46,518 nt of DNA, from contig JAFOYE010000014.1 of the NCBI GenBank assembly GCA_017391525.1, positions 1 to 46,518 on the forward strand, in the 5' to 3' direction. The DNA comes from Paludibacteraceae bacterium. Its GTDB lineage: Bacteria; Bacteroidota; Bacteroidia; Bacteroidales; Paludibacteraceae. Below the pieces are notes generated by a model. The model was not told where the DNA came from and did no database searches. It saw only the letters and a list, made by a program, of their open reading frames with translations. Below, piece by piece: positions 42,724-46,518 of the stretch. The position numbers and the translations under genes were made by a program. Position 1 is the stretch's first letter; each line of letters opens with the position of its first letter.

Positions 42724-43403
42724 CCTACGCCTAAATCTGTATTATTAATTAATATCTCTATTTTCTTTGATTGTTTCAGTTCGGGATATACTTCTTTCAA
42801 AAACCATTTAGTTAGATTATTATCGCGTTTCACATGAGTCGTGTTCTCGCAAAAGACATTCACACTCGCATACTCAAAATATTGTTCTGCTAATGCTATA
42901 TCCCTTGATATTCGCTCTTTTGAATCAGCCTCTGTACAACAAAGCAAACAAACACCATGGAAATACTTCGCCACATCCTCTACCGTTACATCAGAACTCA
43001 CACCTTTCTTCCACAGTTCACGCAAAGCACCATCAAAACTCTCTATTCCACAACGAAATTTTACATCAACACCATCAAACTGCTCGGCAAACTTCTCTAG
43101 TTTATGGCGATACATATAATGTGCCTCAAACCAAAGCGTATGTATATTTTTCTCTTTAACAATGCGCTTAATTTCTTTAATAGTTTGTCCATCCAGTTCT
43201 ATTGCCGAACCCGAATTGATCACATCCAATACACCATAGATCCCTGTCACACAGGCAAGCACTTCCCTATTTACAGAAAAAGGATCTTCACTCACATCTG
43301 TATGATAGTCGCAAAAGGTACATTGTTTCCACTTGCACCCCTGCCCCTGCAAAAGCACAAACTCTCTCGGCATAACCGTATGAATAACCGCATATCTATC
43401 CAT
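42720..43403 (-). CDS. Radical SAM protein with C-x4-C-x2-C motif, queuine lyase (QueL)-like candidate
   Basis: The 227-residue protein has LLQGQGCKWKQCTFCDYHTD, a radical SAM-type cluster motif with spacing C-x4-C-x2-C instead of the usual C-x3-C-x2-C. Downstream come a Gly/Ser strand VINSGSAIELD, TLWFEAHYMYRH, FRCGIESFDGALRE (the strand with the second SAM contact) and CLLCCTEADSKERIS. It is shorter than most radical SAM enzymes. The gene begins 10 bases after the stop of a queuosine precursor transporter. In Clostridioides difficile a radical SAM lyase (QueL) makes preQ1 from queuine in such a salvage setting, so this may be a functional counterpart. That is inference from context; no residue here proves the substrate. 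The ATG at 43403 is chosen over the in-frame GTG at 43406. Confidence 0.75.
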   Translation of the reverse strand: MDRYAVIHTVMPREFVLLQGQGCKWKQCTFCDYHTDVSEDPFSVNREVLACVTGIYGVLDVINSGSAIELDGQTIKEIKRIVKEKNIHTLWFEAHYMYRHKLEKFAEQFDGVDVKFRCGIESFDGALRELWKKGVSSDVTVEDVAKYFHGVCLLCCTEADSKERISRDIALAEQYFEYASVNVFCENTTHVKRDNNLTKWFLKEVYPELKQSKKIEILINNTDLGVG

Positions 43404-43406
43404 CAC

Positions 43407-43430
43407 TTGTCGCCTAATCGCCTTTTCGCC
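43407..43430 (-). repeat. GGCGA octamer array over the transporter stop codon
   Basis: On the minus strand GGCGAAAA, GGCGATTA, GGCGACAA in direct succession. It encodes the last residues of the transporter (RRKGD), contains its TAG stop and fills the spacer to the next gene. Confidence 0.7.
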
Positions 43431-44130
43431 TAATCAACTTAATCATAGCATACGCCATTGGTGTTCCCAATACAGCCTCAATTAATAGCTTAGAAACATA
43501 TTGGAATCCTATCATCATTAGTAGGTCGTGGGTGGATACTGTTCCCGCAAATGCAATTAGTACAAATGGCAGTGAATCAAACCAATATGCTACAGCTGAA
43601 CTACCAATGGTTCTCACCCATAGTCGTTTACCATTTGTCCATTTCTTAATTTTCTCCATCAGCCAAGCATTACAAAGTTCGCCTAAAAGAAAGCCTGTCA
43701 ACGAACCTATCACAATACGTGGGACATAAGAAAACATGGTATTGTACGCCTGTGCAGTCGCATCTAAATAATTTGGTGATGGTAAGAAGACACCTATTTG
43801 CGTACATAAAACCATCACAATATTACAAAGCAGGGTGATAAATATCACTTTTCGTGCAGTCTTATATCCCCAAATTTCAGTCAGGACATCACCCAACATA
43901 TATGCGAATGGGAAAGTAATAGTCCCAGCATCAAAATAAAAAAGATTCCAAAGACCAATGACCTTAACTGCCATCACATTGCTCACCACATATAATGTAA
44001 CGAACAACGCAGTCACTACGATAAAAGAGGTACTATAACCTCTTGCTTCATCGCTTTTAACTTTTGACATTTCGCCTTTAACCTCATCAATGCGGTTTTT
44101 GAAAGGGTTTTCCGCTACCTTATTATTCAT
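43414..44130 (-). CDS. yhhQ: Queuosine precursor transporter (YhhQ/VUT family)
   Basis: The 238-residue protein has about six membrane segments with the family signatures FDAGTITFPFAYMLGDVLTE and IWGYKTARKVIF, and RIVIGSLTGFLLGELCNAW, then SSAVAYWFDSLPFVLIAFAG. YhhQ-type proteins import the queuosine precursors preQ0, preQ1 or queuine across the inner membrane. The start at 44130 is used because the longer frame to 44160 overlaps the -7 box. A 35-bp heptamer array encodes residues about 16-27 (EVKGEMSKVKSD) of the cytoplasmic N-terminus, and a second array covers the last codons. A radical SAM gene follows after 10 bases. Confidence 0.92.
   Translation of the reverse strand: MNNKVAENPFKNRIDEVKGEMSKVKSDEARGYSTSFIVVTALFVTLYVVSNVMAVKVIGLWNLFYFDAGTITFPFAYMLGDVLTEIWGYKTARKVIFITLLCNIVMVLCTQIGVFLPSPNYLDATAQAYNTMFSYVPRIVIGSLTGFLLGELCNAWLMEKIKKWTNGKRLWVRTIGSSAVAYWFDSLPFVLIAFAGTVSTHDLLMMIGFQYVSKLLIEAVLGTPMAYAMIKLIRRKGD
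44049..44083 (-). repeat. Heptamer array inside the transporter N-terminus
   Basis: On the minus strand five 7-bp units: GGTTAAA, GGCGAAA, TGTCAAA, AGTTAAA, AGCGATG. The first 14 bases equal those of the korB array and are read in the same frame (VKGE). Confidence 0.75.
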
Positions 44131-44157
44131 AAAATGTTTATTTATAAAATTACTCTG

Positions 44158-44189
44158 CAAAGATACGATTTTTTTTTTAGATACACAAA
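44158..44189 (-). promoter_or_regulatory. Promoter of the queuosine transporter operon
   Basis: On the minus strand TTTG (44189-44186), 20 bp, TATCTTTG (44165-44158). The extension is TTTGTGTATC followed by a run of A. The ATG at 44130 is 27 bases after the -7 box. No preQ1 riboswitch is apparent in so short a leader. Confidence 0.8.
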
Positions 44190-44195
44190 ATAATA

Positions 44196-44224
44196 CAAAA
44201 AAAGCGCGAATTGAATCGTGCTTT
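44196..44224 (-). terminator. Terminator of the short HTH gene
   Basis: On the minus strand the stem AAAAGCACGA pairs with TCGCGCTTTT (one A-C mismatch), followed by a run of T. It lies just before the promoter of the transporter operon. Confidence 0.65.
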
Positions 44225-44305
44225 TCTCGTTTTTGTCATATAATAACTACTCTCGTTATATAGGAGAAGTAAACTACTTTTCTCTCTGCTTACCAAGCAT
44301 TTTAA

Positions 44306-44623
44306 TTAGAAAGGCATAACAGTTGTTAATGGAAAACGAGCTCGCAAACGGTAACGAGATGTATGCACACTAGCAGGCTCTACATTAAAGATCCTAGCTA
44401 TCACTTTGGTATTGACTCCTGCAACAAAACAAAGAATATAAGAAACATTTCCCTTTGTCAACTTTGAAGTTGCACGTTCACACAAATCAACCATAAGATT
44501 GATGTCAATCTCATAAATACGAGCCAACGTTTTCTTCTTCATCTCAATTGATAAAGATGAATTCTGAATCTGTCCTTCTAGTTGGGACATCGCATGTTGA
44601 ATAATAAAAACTTTACTTTGCAT
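44306..44623 (-). CDS. Short HTH protein related to the C-terminus of the neighbouring regulator
   Basis: The 105-residue protein has a helical N-terminal half and a C-terminal helix-turn-helix region (YILCFVAGVNTKVIARIF then EPASVHTSRYRLRARF). The same region ends the larger upstream protein (YILCFAANMSVEDIAEFM, EPASVYTVRYRIRKKF): about 20 of 52 residues are identical by eye. It therefore looks like a stand-alone or left-over output domain of a TPR regulator, with no TPR, membrane segment or signal peptide. A weak -7 (TACTTTTG, minus strand 44666-44659) is present, but without a -33 box at 20 bp. It could be a DNA-binding protein or a decaying duplicate. The ATG at 44623 is preferred to an in-frame TTG at 44632. 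Confidence 0.75.
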   Translation of the reverse strand: MQSKVFIIQHAMSQLEGQIQNSSLSIEMKKKTLARIYEIDINLMVDLCERATSKLTKGNVSYILCFVAGVNTKVIARIFNVEPASVHTSRYRLRARFPLTTVMPF

Positions 44624-44747
44624 GGCGTACAACCATCCTAAATTTAGAATAGCGGCGCAAAAGTACTACTTTTTTATCTATTTTCATATAGACAAATCTA
44701 GACAAATGTATTTACAACAAGTCATATTACCTAAAATTATTAGTTAT

Positions 44748-46211
44748 TTAGTAAGGGAAAGGATATTGAGAAGAAAATTTCTTACGTATTCTATATCGCA
44801 CAGTATAAACACTTGCAGGTTCTAAAGACATAAATTCTGCTATATCTTCAACACTCATATTCGCAGCAAAACACAAAATATACCGTTTATCCATCGTCGT
44901 GATTTTTTTACCATGCTCCAAAAGTACTTGAATATGGGCTAAATCCAAGTTTTGCAATTCAACAATAGCTCGCTGCACATAATCACGCTTAGCGAAAGTC
45001 TGTAATTGACTGATTAATTCATCAACCATCAACTGAATCGGTTCTACATTGGTCTTTTGCTTCAAATCTGTAATCGTATGACGCATGTTATCAGCCTCTA
45101 AAGCAGCTTCATACAAACGAGATTCTATATTCTTTTTGCGCAAATATAACACTAATACGACTGCGCAAACTATTATCAACCAAGATGATAAGGCTATTAG
45201 TAGCCATTGGTTAGCACGATTCTTTTGGTTTAATTGTTCAAGTTCTAATTTATTTCTCTCAATGGTTAATTGTTGATTATGTATCTCTATCTTATGTTTG
45301 TCCACTTCATACTGTGTCTGAACTTTTTGTAGAGCAAGTCTTTTGTCTAAATCATAACGAATGTTATTATTTTCAATAACTAGTTTATAATATCTTAATG
45401 CATCTTGCCATCTACCTTGTTCCTCATAAATCATTGCGAGAAACTTGTAGGCTTCACCTCTCTCAGTAATCACTGTATTGGGCGATACCTTAGCCACTGT
45501 GTCTATCATATCTATCACCTCTAGCATCATCCTTTCCGCATTAGTATAATCCTTCTCATAATACTCCTGCCAAGCCTCCAAATCTACCACGCTAATTAAG
45601 CCTTCTATAGAATCCTTGCGCGTACGAGAATCTTTTAATACCTCACGTGATTTAGCCAAATAATATCGAACACTATCCACCTGTGGCGGATTAAAATACA
45701 TGTCGTAGAAAAAAGCTAAATTATAGTAACTCCACACTGGTACAATATTATAATCATATGGATTCTCTATCTGCTCCAGCGCATGAACGGCTCCCCATCC
45801 ATGTTGAATCGCCAAGTCTATACTATCTATATGCGAATAATATCCCGATGCCACAGAATGATAATTATATCGTGTCATCACCGATGGATGATCAACTGAT
45901 AATTCGCACAACAGTTCTGCCTGTTCCCCCATATTCATCAAATCCTGGATATTCATATAATCTATCGCACGCTCATACAAACACAGTGACATCTTATCCC
46001 AATCCCCAGCCTTTTCATAAATTTCATATGCTTCTATCAATTTATTTTGTGCATCTGCTGCTCGCCCTTCATCAATATCATGCAATGCCTCACGACGCAA
46101 AGAGTCTGCTTTTAGTACAGACACACTAGAACCATAAGTTATATGATTAACCAAGAACAAAAAAACAAATACAGCAATCAAACGAGTAATATGTAGGATA
46201 ATGTTTTTCAC
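44748..46211 (-). CDS. Membrane-bound TPR regulator with C-terminal HTH domain
   Basis: The 487-residue protein has a signal peptide or first membrane segment (LIAVFVFLFLVNHITYGSS), six or so TPR-like helical repeats at about residues 40-310 (ALHDIDEGRAADAQNKLIEA, YKFLAMIYEEQGRWQDALRY), a coiled coil, a membrane helix at about 343-365 (WLLIALSSWLIIVCAVVLVLY), a second coiled coil, and a C-terminal HTH of the LuxR/sigma-4 kind (YILCFAANMSVEDIAEFMSL). This plan, periplasmic TPR sensor and cytoplasmic DNA-binding end, is widespread in Bacteroidota. The signal sensed and targets are unknown. It has its own promoter at 46265-46296. Confidence 0.85.
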   Translation of the reverse strand: MKNIILHITRLIAVFVFLFLVNHITYGSSVSVLKADSLRREALHDIDEGRAADAQNKLIEAYEIYEKAGDWDKMSLCLYERAIDYMNIQDLMNMGEQAELLCELSVDHPSVMTRYNYHSVASGYYSHIDSIDLAIQHGWGAVHALEQIENPYDYNIVPVWSYYNLAFFYDMYFNPPQVDSVRYYLAKSREVLKDSRTRKDSIEGLISVVDLEAWQEYYEKDYTNAERMMLEVIDMIDTVAKVSPNTVITERGEAYKFLAMIYEEQGRWQDALRYYKLVIENNNIRYDLDKRLALQKVQTQYEVDKHKIEIHNQQLTIERNKLELEQLNQKNRANQWLLIALSSWLIIVCAVVLVLYLRKKNIESRLYEAALEADNMRHTITDLKQKTNVEPIQLMVDELISQLQTFAKRDYVQRAIVELQNLDLAHIQVLLEHGKKITTMDKRYILCFAANMSVEDIAEFMSLEPASVYTVRYRIRKKFSSQYPFPY

Positions 46212-46264
46212 GATTAGCAGTATATAATCAGCATTAATATAAATAGAAGTTCATAATAACGCCA

Positions 46265-46296
46265 CAAAGATACAATATTATTTTTATTTCTACAAA
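46265..46296 (-). promoter_or_regulatory. Promoter of the TPR regulator
   Basis: On the minus strand TTTG (46296-46293), 20 bp, TATCTTTG (46272-46265). The -33 extension TTTGTAGAA lacks the TTGCATAT form. The ATG is about 53 bases downstream. Confidence 0.75.
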
Positions 46297-46380
46297 TATC
46301 ACAATCTTTTTAATTAAATTATCTATACCTTCTACTGCCTTTCCGAAAGGATAACGAAGGGATCTAAAAGTAAAGATATA

Positions 46381-46417
46381 TAAACAAAGAGAGCCTAAGT
46401 TGTTACTTAGACTCTCT
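46381..46417 (-). terminator. rRNA operon terminator
   Basis: On the minus strand a 13-bp stem (AGAGAGTCTAAGT with ACTTAGGCTCTCT, one G-U) has loop AACA and is followed by TTTGTTTA. It lies 3 bases after the 5S gene. Confidence 0.85.
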
Positions 46418-46419
46418 GA

Positions 46420-46518
46420 AAATGGCGGCTACCTACTCTCCCACAAACGCAGTACCATCGGCGTTGCTGAGCTTAACGACCCTGTTCGGAATGGGAAGGG
46501 GTGGGACCTCAGCGCTAT
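46420..46518 (-). rRNA. 5S ribosomal RNA, partial (5' end outside the window)
   Basis: The minus strand reads GCGCTGAGGTCCCACCCCTT, then CCCATTCCGAACAGGG, GTTAAGCTCAGCAACGCCGA, TGGTACTGCG and GGGAGAGTAGGTAGCCGCC, the typical conserved 5S blocks in order. About 99 bases of roughly 110 are present. 16S and 23S genes should lie beyond the right edge, making this the 3' end of an rrn operon. Confidence 0.95.

Noticed and set aside
44131..44160. In-frame extension of the queuosine transporter
   Set aside because: It overlaps the -7 box at 44158-44165, so it would lie before or at the transcript start.
44659..44697. Standard promoter for the short HTH gene
   Set aside because: TACTTTTG is present on the minus strand, but the nearest TTTG is 27 bp away, unlike the fixed 20 bp of the other thirteen.

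Overview
The window is a chromosomal segment of a Bacteroidota bacterium, almost certainly order Bacteroidales. Thirteen promoters share the Bacteroidota pattern (TTTG-like -33 box, then TAnnTTTG), most genes lack a Shine-Dalgarno sequence, two secreted proteins end in type IX secretion-like tails, and the core genes (murC-ftsQ-ftsA-ftsZ, ftsK, lepA, uvrA, korAB, holA) are of Bacteroidota type. A GH9 cellulase and a succinate/fumarate iron-sulfur subunit suggest an anaerobic polysaccharide degrader of gut or rumen, but the family cannot be fixed from sequence alone.

Layout. 1-426: 3' end of sdhB. 427-6500: an AT-rich accessory stretch with a membrane-anchored coiled-coil protein, a membrane-anchored helicase IV-like helicase with an inserted PD-(D/E)XK nuclease, and a YhcG/DUF1016 nuclease, all set among short tandem repeats. 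6505-8205: GH9 glycosidase. 8348-15649: uvrA, a cation/proton antiporter and an AddB-like nuclease. 15646-22904 (minus): a small exported protein and two modular secreted proteins. 23152-23577: tRNA-Leu(CAA) and rpsU, which carries a strong Shine-Dalgarno. 23704-28032 (minus): lepA, Na+/H+ antiporter, yqeY-like, FNT channel. 28188-31866: korA-korB-DedA, divergent from lepA. 32065-32568: a lipoprotein of three near-identical repeats. 32714-38233 (minus): murC-ftsQ-ftsA-ftsZ-comF. 38513-41623: ftsK and a LolA-like gene. 41686-44130 (minus): queuosine precursor transporter, an unusual radical SAM protein and holA. 44306-46211 (minus): a short HTH protein and a TPR/HTH membrane regulator. 46420-46518 (minus): 3' part of a 5S rRNA gene with its terminator.

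The most unusual signal is a set of short tandem arrays. Heptamer and octamer arrays (GGCGAAA, GTTCAGAA and TTTACAC types) lie between genes and also inside conserved coding sequences. A 35-bp, five-unit array occurs in uvrA and korB with 33 of 35 identical bases and the same reading frame, and a diverged 35-bp version encodes part of the N-terminus of the queuosine transporter. A second class with an 11-bp period occurs only between genes. All 13 promoters have exactly 20 bp between boxes, and eight carry an extended TTGCATAT -33 element. At lepA/korA this element is a perfect 16-bp palindrome shared by two divergent promoters.

A second candidate system is the transporter/radical SAM pair at 42720-44130. 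It looks like a queuosine-precursor salvage operon, and the radical SAM protein has a non-standard C-x4-C-x2-C motif and may be a queuine-lyase-type enzyme.
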